Assembly: GCA_905116865.2 (NCBI GenBank)
Contig: CAJHNH020000216.1
Span: 124,001-188,000 of the forward strand
Source of the DNA: Candidula unifasciata
Lineage: Eukaryota > Mollusca > Gastropoda > Stylommatophora > Geomitridae
Reading direction: 5' to 3'
DNA: 64,000 nucleotides
Shown: one piece after another, positions 1 to 52,439 of the stretch
How positions within the stretch are numbered: the stretch's first letter is position 1
Layout of the letters: each line of letters starts with the position of its first letter
Program-made: the position numbers and the translations under genes
The notes under the pieces: model-generated
Databases searched by the model: none
What the model was told of the DNA's origin: nothing
What the model saw: only the letters and a program-made list of their open reading frames with translations

Positions 1-501
1 GCAGAAATCAAAGACAGCATCCACGCACTTACCGAAAGTCTGAAAGTAGCCCAGATGGAATCAGAAAAGCATCGACAGGATGAAAGGCAGGAAAGAAAGA
101 AGGAGATGGCGGAACTCAAGGAGGCCAGAGAAAGCGCATATCTAGAAGTCACGAGATTGACCCAACTGAAATCAGAGAATGAAGCGGCGGTGCTAGAGCT
201 CAAGAAGCTGATGGCCTTACAGGTCGAAAAAACAGCTGCACTTAACAAACTCACCACCATCCAAGACGAAATCACAGAAGCACGCAGAATCGTAAAGGAG
301 CTCAATCAAGTTAGGAGAAATCTTTCCAACGAAACAATAACGATCGGTAAAATTGTGGCTTTGGCCTTCCCAGAATGTGATGCCCCGAGTGACTATGACC
401 TGGAGGAAGACACAGAACCAGGCGAGGAGAGCGAAGAAGAACAGCCAACCGAACCAGAACACAAACATGCTGGCCGCACTAAACCACCCAGAAACCAATA
501 A
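1..501 (+). CDS. Coiled-coil ORF, open at the left edge; probable retroelement gag/ORF1-like fragment
   Basis: The frame is open from base 1 through a stop at 499-501 (about 166 codons, with a Met at 55). It is rich in Glu, Lys, Ala and Leu with a heptad-like pattern (EVTRLTQLKSENEAAVLELK, then KLMALQVEKTAALNKL), followed by an acidic tail (LEEDTEPGEESEEEQPTEPE). The next 400 bp are Pro/Arg-rich in a shifted frame, and a LINE C-terminal fragment lies at 915-1075 on the same strand. It is antisense to and 3' of reelin exon 18, so it sits in an intron. I do not recognise the family; ORF1/gag of a transposable element is the best guess. Confidence 0.4.
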   Translation, partial: AEIKDSIHALTESLKVAQMESEKHRQDERQERKKEMAELKEARESAYLEVTRLTQLKSENEAAVLELKKLMALQVEKTAALNKLTTIQDEITEARRIVKELNQVRRNLSNETITIGKIVALAFPECDAPSDYDLEEDTEPGEESEEEQPTEPEHKHAGRTKPPRNQ

Positions 502-904
502 AACCCAACAGCGGACAACACCAAAGCCAAACTTCACAAGCCGCCATGACAGCTGAACAACCCCGCCCATCAGCCCAGAGAAACCTCACAGCCCACAACC
601 AGACGACAAAATGTCCGCCGCCCAAGCCACGCCCACCTACCTCACTCTGACAGAAGCAACAAACCTCAGACAGAAATGTAAATCGCCACAACAGAAACGT
701 CAATAACTGGAGAACAAACTCCAGACAACAAAACACCGCTTCGATATAACCAACGCTCAGTATAGGAGCCGGTTGAAAGAGGCAAGAAGTTTTTCGTTTT
801 TTTTACCAACACCAGTTACCAGCAGAATAAGAATACAACTGTATATGGCTTTAAAATATAAACAAAGAATGTAGAGTTCCTGGAAATGAGAGAACTGATA
901 AACT

Positions 905-1295
905 AGCTAGGGACTAGACCAAGTCATTATTCTACACCTTAGAACAGGACACAATCGACTTTGCACAAAAACTTTACATTGGCAAATCAGCCATGTATAC
1001 ACGTGGACTGGCACCTGAAACAACAGATCACATCCTCCAAGACTGTGCCAAATACAAAATATCAAGGTAAAACTTCTGGCCAAGAGAAACATGCAAGCCA
1101 AACTGTGCCAAAAAAGTTGAGCTGAGATGAGTTAAGAACAAAGCATTCCAGTGCTAGGCACATTCCCATACCTGCGCCCTCCCTATCTTCAGCAACTAGC
1201 AGAGTTCTAATGACAATAGTACACATAACAATTTGATTGTATGTCTGTCCATCTCTCCTCTGAGTATACAGCATAATCTTCAAATTAAGCAACAA
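905..1295. mobile_element. LINE 3'-end fragments (RNase H-type family), two orientations
   Basis: On the plus strand about 920-1070 encodes LRTGHNRLCTKTLHWQISHV, then TTDHILQDCAKYK, the usual C-terminal end of RNase H-bearing non-LTR elements (LRTGH.R...C..G...T..H.L..C). From 1130 to 1290 the minus strand carries a second fragment of a family seen again at 7040-7175, 17430-17560, 48970-49165 and 61220-61345 (string near CAGCAGCAAGCAGAGTTCCAGT). Both pieces are decayed. Confidence 0.6.
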
Positions 1296-1448
1296 AATAT
1301 TTGTGTAGCATCAATTCATAATTCTCAGCAGAAATGTTTCTGATGAGTACATTTTACTGATTGATCTGAAGTAAAATTTCAAATGTAAACTAAAATGTAT
1401 TAGAAATATTTCCTTGATGTCAGTACTACTGACTGAGACAAAGCTGAC

Positions 1449-42443
<40,995 letters not shown>

Positions 42444-42448
42444 GTTTT

Positions 42449-42468
42449 CTGGGGAAACAAAATGCATT
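42449..42468 (-). promoter_or_regulatory. Probable 3' splice site just upstream of the reelin start codon
   Basis: On the gene strand GCATTTTGTTTCCCCAG ends at 42449 and the ATG follows 5 bases later (AAAACATG). A pyrimidine-rich tract with CAG is a good acceptor, implying that the first coding exon is preceded by an untranslated exon further right. A TATAAAA string nearby could be coincidental. Confidence 0.55.
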
Positions 42469-42589
42469 TTATAGATAAACATATACAGTAAACAACAGTA
42501 AAGAATATTCATCAATAATTGTATACACGGACACTTCGCAAATTAATCACCGTCACGTAACTGGTGTTCATGTATCACCACAGTCTAGA

Positions 42590-43262
42590 TGTCAATTCTT
42601 GGTGGCCTACATCGATTCTATTGGTGATGCACATCCAACACATCATATACAGTATGTTTAGATCTTCACAGGTGGGTCCATTATACGAGGACATAAGAGT
42701 ACATGGTCATTTACAGCTCGCTCTTCAGGCAGAACAGTTCCAGAAGCCAGCGGTGCCTTCTCCATGACTACCAGCTGCATGACGATAGAGTTGATGGCGG
42801 TGACACAGGCTTTTATGTGGCTGGAATCACAGGACTATTCCCGCGTGTGTGTGCTCAGTGACTCTTTGAGCATGATCCGGCGGGTCGAGGCAGGCTGGTT
42901 ACCCAGTGGTCTGAGTCATTGCAAAACTGTCCTGTGTGTGCAGTTACCGTCATATTCGTCCCAGGGTAGGCAGACGTTGTTGGTGATGCAAGAGCTGATA
43001 GACTGGCAGGTGCTGCAATAATTAAAGATGGCCGGCCCATGAATCAAGCTGACATTGTCAATGCTAATCGAGAGATAGGACGTCCCGTAGGTTTTGAAAG
43101 CAATGTGCCTACATCGCTGCAAAGAATACGAGAATTGGGGATAAAGATCGGCACAGCCAAGCATGAGAAACACACCGGACGCACAGGAAGTCTTGTCAAC
43201 CAGCATAGGACTGGCACTATTAACCGCGCGATGCTGATGAATATGTTGAGAGGAATCTGAGC
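42590..43262 (+). mobile_element. Decayed RNase H-type LINE 3' end
   Basis: Encodes TIELMAVTQAFMWLESQDYS, VCVLSDSLSMIRRVEAGWL (RNase H core with SDS), then after a frameshift GRPMNQADIVNANREIGRPV and TGRTGSLVNQHRTGTINRAM. This order (RNase H, then a Cys/His-poor tail) is typical of I/Jockey-like elements that keep an RNase H domain. Confidence 0.7.
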
Positions 43263-43620
43263 ATCTATAGATGTGTCCGGAGCTATTTGAAGATAATCTA
43301 ACTCATAACTCTTAAGTCACATCATCTTTTCTCTCATTATGCGTACGTCCCTTCTAATACTGCTCTTTCCAGTTGCACGATGTTGTCAACTGCTTCTCTT
43401 CTCATTATGCAACAATAAAGAAACCAAAAATCTCTTTCCCATTGGTTTAGTTCAGGTAAGTAAAATGTCCGACTTTTACTAACATTTTCAAGGTAATCGT
43501 TGTTAGTTACTCAATAATATTTTCCCTGATACTACATCAACACTGCCTTGGAGCTGTTCCGATTCCCCCATGTACATTCTCATAATTGTTGACTTACAGT
43601 ATAACTTTTTGATAACAGGT
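43262..43620. other. Upstream region without recognised features
   Basis: No coding or repeat signal that I can name. Confidence 0.5.
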
Positions 43621-43624
43621 AGGT

Positions 43625-44310
43625 AGATAGTTGTACCCCATCAGTACATTACACAAGCAATAAACACCCGGTGACACTAAGTGCCACCATGCGGATAAAG
43701 ATCACCCGTGGAGATTGTCCCAGAAACCCCTTCCATCCGTTAGGCCATATCTATGGCTAGGCCATACTTATATCCCTGTTATATTCAGGGCCCCCAACTA
43801 AAGCCAGGTGGAGCTTCAGAATAACAAAAAAAGTGCATCCCACGGGTGGACGACTTCTAATATGCGGTTTGAATGTTGATAACAGCTTGCTTGCTTTCTT
43901 GCTTGTTGTACCCCACAAAGACATCACACAAGCGATAAATACCCGGTGACACATAGTGCCACCATGCGCATGAGGATCACCCGTGGAGAGGTCCCAGAAA
44001 CGCCTTTAAGCTGTTAGGCCATATCTATGCCCCGGCTATATTCAGGGCCCCCGGCAGAAGCCAAGGTGGGGCTTCTAATAACAAAATTTTACATTTCACA
44101 TGGGGACAACAATATAATTAATTGATAACAGCTGCTTGTTTAACCCCACCAGAACATCACACAAGCGATAAGCACCCAGTGACACAAAGTGCCACCATGC
44201 GGATTAGGATCACCCATGGAGAGGTCCCAGAAACCCCTTTAAGCCATTATGGCCACATTCATGGCCTGGCTATATTCAGGGCCCCTGGCAAAAGCCAGGA
44301 TGGGTTGATA
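43625..44310 (+). mobile_element. Repeat family C, three copies in a row
   Basis: Copies at 43625-43830, 43905-44080 and 44135-44310 share GACATCACACAAGCGATAA, ACACCCGGTGACAC, GTGCCACCATGCG, GATCACCCGTGGAGA, GTCCCAGAAACC and TATTCAGGGCCCC. Spacers of 55-75 bp separate them. Together with 27695-28060 they show a tendency to cluster head to tail. Confidence 0.72.
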
Positions 44311-44609
44311 ACAGCTTTCTTTTTTTTCCCTGTCACTCCTGTCTACAAAGCACAAACGCCTTCGTGTATTTTGTGTGTTCATTTTAAGTCAGCTGTCAAC
44401 TTCTCCCAAACCGTGACCACTACACGGTTTAACTTTCAACTAGCATCAAAGCTACAATGTTTAATTTAACAGTCACACTGACGGCCCGGTTTATGTGTAT
44501 TTCTTTTATGGTATGCAACAGTAATTTGAATAAACTTTCGCTATCCCTTTGGATATTTCTTTTCTGTTACATCTCTTTCAATATTTAAAAAAAAAATTAC
44601 ATTTCACTG

Positions 44610-44942
44610 TTATCTTCTTTGACATTTAAAGGGTGTTTTGTTTTCAAGATTTAGTAGACATATACGTATGCACACCTCTGAGGACTTCCGGTCAAAATGG
44701 ACACTAGGCACTGTCACTGTTTTGAGCCGCAGAAATTTTGTTGTTGCTTCTGCCAGACGGTGACCGTTGCATTTTGCTCCATGTGTAGACTGAAAGGATA
44801 TAGTTTCGTCGCCCAGCTTCTGAACTAAGTACATGGCGTGACACTTTGAGCTGCTGATTTCATTTGGAAAGTTTTTCGACTGTGACCAACGTGGTGGTGT
44901 GAATTTTAGATTCAGAAAATGGCGCGATGCCTGATGTCGCAT
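44610..44942 (-). CDS. Unrecognised 110-codon ORF
   Basis: A minus-strand ORF (MRHQASRHFLNLKFTPPRWS ...) with balanced composition, including KCHAMYLVQKLGDETISFQS and KSSEVCIRICLLNLENK. I recognise no domain; no signal peptide or membrane segment. It could be a pseudogene fragment or chance. Confidence 0.15.
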   Translation of the reverse strand: MRHQASRHFLNLKFTPPRWSQSKNFPNEISSSKCHAMYLVQKLGDETISFQSTHGAKCNGHRLAEATTKFLRLKTVTVPSVHFDRKSSEVCIRICLLNLENKTPFKCQRR

Positions 44943-45299
44943 TTTGGTGATGCCATTATGTGATTAAAATTGATCGCGTGTGCAACTGCTGATCTGTTGG
45001 TGACTTCTGCTACCATCCACGATAAACTGCATTTCTAATGTCGGACTGTTTGTGGTAGCACTTCGGATGGCTACCTTATGCTTTTAATGCCTGTGTATGC
45101 TAGTGCATATGCTGAGACAGCAGTCTGTCAATCTTTCCACAAGGGACTGTGATAAACATTCTGTGAGTTTTTCGTGTTGGCACAGGAGCGGAGCAACTAT
45201 GGGGTGACCCGTTAGCTATGAAGCTAAAACTAAGATTACCAGATTACCAGTATGCATGCCTCTGTTAAACGCATGTGCACACAAAAATCAAGTTCTTAA

Positions 45300-45816
45300 T
45301 CAAGACAAAGAAACCAGAGCTTTCCGCCTATTGGAGGTACTGGGTGCAATAGATGCGCCGGTAATATTGTCGGGATGAGGGAAGGGGCTGCCAACAGTCC
45401 GAACTGTAACCCTGAGTCACCGCCCGAGGTAGAGGATTGGAAGCTTCTAGACCAGTTTTTCCCATATCTGGCGCTACAGACAGCTCGCAAACCCTCTAAA
45501 ATATTTTCTACATCAAATTATGAGAAGAGACTAACGGAGAATCACACAAAAAACATGCGCTGAAATGGGACATGGGCGGATTAAGGAAATGATGGCGACT
45601 AGGAGATTCTTACAGACGGAAGGTTCCTGCTGTGCTCGCTTCTCCTTTGGACAAGCACTTCCAGAAGAATTGAGTAATTCAGTGTCCAATCTGGCAGATG
45701 AAGCTATTGTACCTATTGTAGGCTGGTTTGATCAAAGACTTCAGCGTCAGGGGCGCCCGAACTGGGAACTCAGACATCTTGAGGACACCCCGCCACCCAT
45801 CCAATTAATTTTGTAA
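45300..45816 (+). CDS. Unrecognised ORF pair, possible small gene or retro-fragment
   Basis: Two neighbouring plus ORFs: 45375-45563 (MREGAANSPNCNPESPPEVE, DWKLLDQFFPYLALQTARKP) and 45565-45816 (RRFLQTEGSCCARFSFGQAL PEELSNSVSNLADEAIVPIV GWFDQRLQ, end PPIQLIL). The composition looks more protein-like than nearby DNA, and one shift would join them, but I cannot assign a family. No introns or neighbours support expression. Confidence 0.25.
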
Positions 45817-46139
45817 GGTGACAAATTAAGCCCCTCTAACCATATTTGACATTCTCTTTAAAGCTATTTATTTATACATTTTGTTTAATTTGAAATGTAC
45901 TTATTTACCATTCAACACATTAACATCACCATCATCATTATGCTTGTAAACTAGAATTAGGACCTAAGAGTCTAACTCCTTTTTTTTGTGTTAAAAAATA
46001 TCTCTGTATCGACGAAAATGACCCAGATAAAATGCGGGGAAAGCGTCTACAAGTAAATTAAAACCAACGACCTCAGGACTGGCATGCGAGCATGGTAGAC
46101 ACTGCTCTGCATCGGCTCTTATTTATAAAACAGCACACT

Positions 46140-46445
46140 AATTATCTTCTTCTTCTTCACGTTCACCAGCTGTTAACTCTGGCGGAAAGTTCTGGCTGTT
46201 CATTCACTTCTAGACTGCAGACCTAATTCAAAACCTGAATGTCGCGTGTACATCCGTTTTACAGATCTGGCTCATTTATATGCAGACTGCTAGTTCCTTG
46301 CCTCTCGGGCAGAAGCAACTTCGATTTTGAAGAAAGCTCCCAATTAGTCGACTCTTACGACATGCTTGTGTGGTAGGCAGTAGGTCTATACTTGTTTTCC
46401 CAACAACAGGGCCCCGGAACAAACACGGGAATACTGATTATAAAT
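46140..46445 (-). mobile_element. SINE-like family B copy
   Basis: Low end TTATCTTCTTCTTCTTCACG (reverse of the GAAGAAG tail); body GGCGGAAAGTTCTGGCTGTT, TGTACATCCGTTTTACAGAT, TAGTTCCTTGCCTCTCGGGC AGAAGC; high end CGACTCTTACGACATGC. This copy has both ends. Confidence 0.68.
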
Positions 46446-46449
46446 TGTG

Positions 46450-47880
46450 CTTACTTAAATTAAAAAACACCCTCACTTACCAATGAACAATAAATACAGT
46501 GGAAATGGAAAACTTTAAACGTTAATAACAGAATGAATGAATTGATATCTACATTCTCTTAAACTCGAGACGCAAAAGTTTCTTTCAGTGTGATATCCTT
46601 CACACAACTATATGCCTGGAGACTGCTCAGAAACAGTTCCACCGATACCTAGGTCACACTAGACTGCGGTCTTGTCTCTGCTATGTTAATCTATTTAGCT
46701 TCTGTCGCCGTAAATAATCTTCGCAGATTCTAGTGCAGGAAAATATTTACTGTAGAGATACGTTTTTCTTCTTCTCATCAAAATTCCCCACAACTCTTTA
46801 CCACGTCCTGCGTTAAAATATTATCTCCCCCCTTTTTATCTAAATCAGTGGAATAGGAGACAGCCACACATAAAGATATTTACACTGAGATAGTAGAGGC
46901 TAGTCAACAAAGGGTACACTTGTTTCGCGTTTTATTCAGTATGCACAACTCACCCTGCGATAGTTAGCATACTGTCAGTTTTATTCATTGGCAGAACGCT
47001 AAATGTTAGTATTCACAAAGGAAAATATACTATCACAACTGATAATGAACAAGGAGTTAAACATGTGTCTTAAAACATACGGGCAAACAAACAAACACAC
47101 AAACAAACAAACAGAAGGTTTCATTTAATGTGAAAACGTGTAACGAGAAAAAACTGCCAGGCCCCTCTTCCATGTTAGAGTTGTAGAGCCTCTAGGACCT
47201 GATAACACCAAGTGGGCCTCAAGTTGATTTACTTTTATTCCTTTCAGATGTATTCTCTTTCTAATTTTCTTCCATTCATGTATATTCTTTTGCTCATCTC
47301 TCTGTCACTATATATTTTCTTGTTTATCTGCATCCATTCATATATATTATATTATTTAAATCTAAAACACTCTATATTCTCTTTCTCACATCTCTATCAC
47401 TATATATCCTCTTTCTCATTCACTATACCTAACCTGCTTTCTTTTTTCTACATTCTCTCTATTATCATCCTTATTTCCCTGTCACTCTCCTTTTACTTTA
47501 ATGGTTCCCTAAATTCCGTGTGTTTGTCTCCCTCCAACAACCCCCCCCCCCCGACCTTATACACCTGCTTTCCTTCGTTGTGTTTTTTCTCCTTCCCCCC
47601 CGTTCATTTTTCTCTATCATATCTCTCCTCTTCTCCTTCTTTTCTCTTTGCTTTAAAATTTCCGAATATTGAACAATTTAATCACACGCAAAAACAAAGT
47701 AAACTCCCTCACAAATAATCTAAGTAAAGAATAATTGATCATGTTGATGTCTGAAAAAAAAAAAATAAAAACAGGACACATCCAGCGGTGACATAATCGT
47801 GTCGTTTCATTCAGTTCTAAAGCACCTGCTGAACAGCAACCTAGATTTGAAGGTAAACTGAATGAGACAGTATTTTATTA
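46450..47880. other. Intergenic stretch with CT-rich tract
   Basis: 46450-47150 shows nothing recognised. 47210-47690 is T- and CT-rich with TATATTCTCTTTCTCA-like recurrences, giving a low-complexity ORF (SLSLSFYF...) that I do not believe. Confidence 0.5.
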
Positions 47881-47884
47881 TGTA

Positions 47885-48135
47885 CACAGTAGAAGGCCTT
47901 TAACACCGGTAGCGCATCGGTCATGCGATTCTTGACAGAGCGATCGATACTAGATGGGTGATATGATGAACATCTCACAAGTGCCTTTTACTTCCCTGTA
48001 TACTTCCTGGTACAGTTTAGGCTAGGTCGACTTGGGGCCAAGGTCAATATTAACAAGTCTTTCTCGTGTGGATTCGATCCCAAGACATTCAGACTGATAG
48101 ACGAGTGCCTAGCCACTGCAGTACTGCGCTCTCAG
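47885..48135 (-). mobile_element. SINE-like element, family A, with clear B-box
   Basis: Minus reading: GAGCGCAGTACTGCAGTGGC TAGGCACTCG (A-box-like) and GGGATCGAATCC (B-box) in the head, then body GTACCAGGAAGTATACAGGG and AAGTAAAAGGCACTTGTGAG. This supports a tRNA-derived pol III promoter for the family. Confidence 0.7.
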
Positions 48136-48171
48136 TCAGAATAACTGGAACACTAACTTACCTCTGTTACT

Positions 48172-48566
48172 CATCATCATCATCATCATCATCATCATCA
48201 GGTGCATTGTCAACTGGCGTGGGCAATCATGCCTCTCCACAATCTGCGATCTCCTGCCGCATGTATCAGTTCGTGTGCCAACACACCTCCATGACATGCA
48301 ACAAGACTTTCAAGCATCTTCTCTCGTTGTCGTCCTCTATCCCTCCTTCCACAGATCTTTCCAGTGGTCACAACATGTGACCGAAAAAATGATGACTGTC
48401 TCCTTCTGATGTCTGTGATAAGTTGTCTTCGGGCTTCCGCCTCTTTCAAAACCGTTTGGTTGCTCTTTTTGGCTGTCCAAGGTATTCTAAGCATTCTTAT
48501 GTAATACCACATCTCTAAGGCCTCAAGAAATTGTTCGACCTGTCTACCGATTGTCCATGATTCATT
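48172..48566 (-). mobile_element. 5'-truncated RTE-like LINE with 10-bp target-site duplication
   Basis: CTCTGTTACT occurs at 48162-48171 and 48567-48576, flanking the insert exactly. Inside, minus frame: ESWTIGRQVEQFLEALEMWY, YIRMLRIPWTAKKSNQTVLK, RRLWRGMIAHAS, then a (TGA)n tail (48172-48199). It is the same family as 3742-6980, truncated to the C-terminal region, with a small internal deletion (RSHVVTTGK versus GHVMRRGKIEHVVTTGK). Confidence 0.9.
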
Positions 48567-48699
48567 CTCTGTTACTAGATAAGATAAAGTTAGCTGCACA
48601 CAGTTTACACATCTTTGTAAACCACCTCTAGCACTTATCGCAAGTTCGTGCTGTTTCGTGCTGTTTTGTGCAATTTTACTTTCAGTTATTTGTTATGGC

Positions 48700-49165
48700 C
48701 TTTTCACCAGAAGGACAGACTCTGAAAGCATAATGAGAAAGGTGAAGACAGGGATGCTTCGAGCTGAATGGCAAGCTTCACTGTGAAGGTGCCAGGTAGT
48801 GAGCATACTTTGGATCTTTTCTCCAGGCTATGCAGGTGTAGTAGGTAATAATCAGGCAGACAGATTGGCTGGATCTGCACCACTAGGTGGTGAATTGTTA
48901 CATGACATGACAGATGTAGTCAAGGCCCTTTGTGAATAAGCAACCGAATTAAAAAAGAAACAAAATTATTATGAAGAGAATAAGGCACCTGGGTGTAACC
49001 AGAGGGTCTGGCCGGCTGACTACACTGAGAGGAAAGGCAAGAGGGACATTTAACCAAATTGTGACCGGTACCATCAGTACTGGAACTCTGAGCTGGCTGC
49101 TGAAGATGAGGGCGGAGCACGCGTGGAAAGCCCCTAGTGCTGTGGTGTCAATTTTTGACTCACCT
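48700..49165 (+). mobile_element. RNase H-type LINE 3' end
   Basis: Encodes SILWIFSPGYAGVVGNNQAD RLAGSAPLGG (the RNase H end, I.W..PGH.G..GN..AD.LA, with Tyr for His), MTDVVKAL, and after shifts RGTFNQIVTGTISTGTLSWL LKMRAEHAW. Related scraps: 1130-1290, 7040-7175, 17430-17560, 61220-61345. Confidence 0.75.
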
Positions 49166-49244
49166 TAACTCAACTCAACTAAATTCTGAGCAGAAGAGCG
49201 ATGATATTGTTCATAGTTCATAGTCATAGTTCATGTTAGATATA

Positions 49245-49388
49245 TCTTCATCGCACATCGGGCATGACTATCGGATGATACTGTTGCACATCGGACATGA
49301 CTATCGGATGATACTGTTGCACATCGGATATGACTATCATATGATACTGTTGCACATCGGACATGACTATCAGATGATACTGTTGTCA
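49245..49388. repeat. Tandem repeat, 33-bp unit, ~4 copies
   Basis: Unit GCACATCGGACATGACTATC followed by GGATGATACTGTT; repeat distance 33 bp. Confidence 0.9.
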
Positions 49389-49389
49389 A

Positions 49390-50990
49390 TGTCAAAGCAA
49401 AGGGATCTGCTACCCAATCGATCCCTGACATGTCAGGATTGTAGCACTGCGTTCACAACCCTAAGTCATTTGCGCCGTCCCAAAAAACAGACCTTAAGGA
49501 TTAATACTGCAGTCACTGTTGGTGATTTCATTCTACTTAGAGTGCTTGAAGGCTAAATGTTCGACTGCAACGCGTCATAGCTGATTATATTTGGTTGGCT
49601 ATCTCTTCACAGAACAGCTGTTCGCCCACAGAGAACGACCTACAAAGCGGGAACTACCAACGACAACTAATAAGGATCTCCACAACAGCTGCACTCGCAA
49701 ACTGAAAGAGTCCAAAATCTAACTGTCAGCCTCCGCGCAATGTTGTAACGTACTGACAATCTTTGATGCGCGGAGGTAATCTTGTAAAATATTTAGTTTT
49801 AAAGACGTGTGTCGCTTTATAAAGTGGGCAAGTGTTGAGGGCAATTCTTAAAATGGTAATACGAAATTTTTATGTTTAAGTCCGATCATGCAAAGCAATT
49901 TAAAGGTGAGAAGCAAAGGGAGCGACATGGAAGCAGAGAACCAGTAGTAATTTAGCACAAGATGTCGCAGCCAAGCCCCTGTTGTTAGACTTATTAAAGG
50001 ACAAGGTAGCCTTTTTAAGTCCTTCTTAAAAAAAAAAAATTTAAAGCTGTCTTAACTGACCAATGAACTTGCTTACGAGATCCCCAGACAAGGGAGCACA
50101 TACCCCAGGCTTGTTCTGTCTTTGATGATTTCTAGAAGTCAAACACAGTCAGTGTTGATGAACAAGTGGAAGAAAGTTGGACCACAGAAATTCCTTTATC
50201 CTTCTATTTAATCTTTTCTCTTTCCCACTCTCCATATCTCTTTTTTCTTTCTTTCTCTGTCTCTCTCTCTCTTTCTCGTCCTCTCTTTCACCTTTCTTTC
50301 TCTCTGTATTCTCTCTGTGTGTTTTTCTCACTCTCTTACCCTGTCTTGCCCTCTCCCTAAAAACTATCGACAGAATTCACGAAACGACCCATCTAGAGAA
50401 GCTGGGAAAACCAACTAGAGTTTCACATAAAAGAACGATCCTAGACGATCGCATGTTCAGCCAGAGACGCTACCTATACGGCAAATGCGTTTTGTTGTGT
50501 CCAGCAACAACGACAAAAAAATTCTCTTATAATTTATATTATCGCTATTAAATGCCCGCACTGGATGTGAAAAACAGGTGTTTGGGCTGAATCGCATCAA
50601 ATGGTACAAATAACTCAATGGTTAGCTTTATTTGCCAGACGTTTTACAGAGGTAGGGGTTATTTGATTACACGTTTCAAATCAGTTTAATATAATATAAT
50701 ATTTGTGTGTCCTTCTGCTCATTATTATTATTATTGCGCACTAAAACATTGCTTAAGACCATTACAGCTCTTTTTTAAAATTTATAAATGGCTGAGCTTG
50801 CCCTTTCTATCAGAGCGCACTGCAATGTTTGTTCCGTGTATCAGCCCGCCTGCTCCTAGCTTTGGTCCTGCCGCTTCTCAAAGAACACAACAGAGGGCTA
50901 CATATTCTGTATAGATGCACTGATCGCTGCTGAGGAAGTAACATCCCATAGTCGATGTTTGTGGCTTGGAGTATTAAACGATGCGTAGTA
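49390..50990. other. Intergenic sequence with CT-rich tract
   Basis: Apart from a T/CT-rich low-complexity tract (about 50190-50360), I see no gene or element. Confidence 0.5.
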
Positions 50991-50996
50991 CATCTA

Positions 50997-50999
<3 letters not shown>

Positions 51000-51038
<39 letters not shown>

Positions 51039-51330
51039 TGAGAGAGTAGAGAAGGGATGGGAGAAAGAGATCGAGTGAGAGAGTAGACAGGGGATGGGAG
51101 AGAGAGCGAGTGAGAGAGTAGAGAGGGGATGGGAGAGAGAGAGCGAGAGGGGATGGGAGAGAGAGAACGAGCGAGTAGAGAGGGGATGGGAGAGAGAGAG
51201 CGAGTGAGAGTAGAAAGGGGATGGGAGAGAGAGAGAGCGAGTAGAGAGGGGATGGGAGAGAGAGGGCGAGTGAGAGAGTAGAGAGGGGATGGGAGAGAGA
51301 GGGCGAGTAGAGACTGAATGCGAAATAGGG
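51000..51330. repeat. GA-rich array with ~35-bp sub-repeats
   Basis: After an (AG)n run, sub-units with GAGAGAGTAGAGAGGGGATG and GGAGAGAGAGCGAGTGAG recur about nine times. Confidence 0.92.
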
Positions 51331-52345
51331 AGAGAAAAATCTGAATCCCTATTCAGATGGCGATGTAAAGAAACGACCAATAAACTGAAAATGTGTGCAC
51401 GTTAATCAATACGTCAACACATTAATGGAGGCCTTTGATGTTTGCAACACCAGTAAAATAAGTATTGTCATAGTTTGCTATCATAATACTTAATCCTCAT
51501 GATTCCCCCCCCCCCCCCGCCCCGGAAATTATAAAAGGGAAAAAACTCACACCATACCTACTTTCTTGGTGGCGGCGTGATTGCTTGAACCGTTCTTTAT
51601 AAATTCGTTGTATGGCTTACTGCATTCTAAGAAAATACATCTTGAAATTCTGGCCTCGAATAATTTGATTATCTCCTACACTGTTCATGTAATACCGGCT
51701 GTTCACATATAAAAAGTCTTTTACATTGCTAGTTTGCCCATGATAAGTTTCTCACTGCGTACCCTCTTACAGATAATAAGATGTTATTAGGTTAAAAGCC
51801 CAAACAAAAGATGTGGCAGCAGATGTTTAAATTGCTTGGTGGAATACATCACATCTCTGACCTTAATAATTATGAACTCGTAAATGAATGGTTTTTAACA
51901 TTATTAAAGGAGAAATATGAATGAACACAACTGCAACAAAAACATACGTTTATCAAGCTGTTTACTTGAACGGAAAAAATTAATGTCTATATTATTTATA
52001 TGACATCCACTGGTAATTCTTTCCGTAATACAATTATGTCAGCCAGCTAAGGAATTGCCCCTAAAGAATATTTTTGTTGTTGATTTTTTTTTTTTTTAAT
52101 TTTAAATAAAATTACCCAATATTTATGTACATTTCATTTTTAAAACAAATTAAGTCGTGAAAATAAGCAAGGAATTGTACTTGATTCTATAGGAAAACGG
52201 ACCTTGGGGACTGGGTGTCATTTAGGGGTGGCTGGAGACGAGCCAAGAAAAACAGGGATGTTTTGTGTGGTAGGGATGCAGGTGAAAGTAACCGATCAGC
52301 ATACAATCTACAGAACATGTCATGGTAGATGTGGCTGTGAGATTA
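51331..52345. other. Intergenic, no recognised features
   Basis: AT-rich; a C-run near 51506 is the only standout. Confidence 0.5.
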
Positions 52346-52348
52346 GCC

Positions 52349-52349
<1 letters not shown>

Positions 52350-52438
<89 letters not shown>
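52350..52438. repeat. Compound (CA)n(TA)n microsatellite
   Basis: About 19 CA units followed by about 24 TA units. Confidence 0.97.
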
Positions 52439-52439
52439 T

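Noticed and set aside
217..570. 117-codon minus ORF
   Set aside because: Shadow of the plus-strand coiled-coil ORF, with hydrophobic low-quality composition.
42764..43021. Host RNase H gene
   Set aside because: The SDSLS core and the following tail match non-LTR retrotransposons and are frame-broken.
47212..47718. 168-codon Ser/Leu/Phe-rich ORF
   Set aside because: Low-complexity CT/T-rich DNA with no domain.
48050..48130. tRNA gene
   Set aside because: Has A- and B-box-like strings but no cloverleaf; it is the head of a SINE-like copy.
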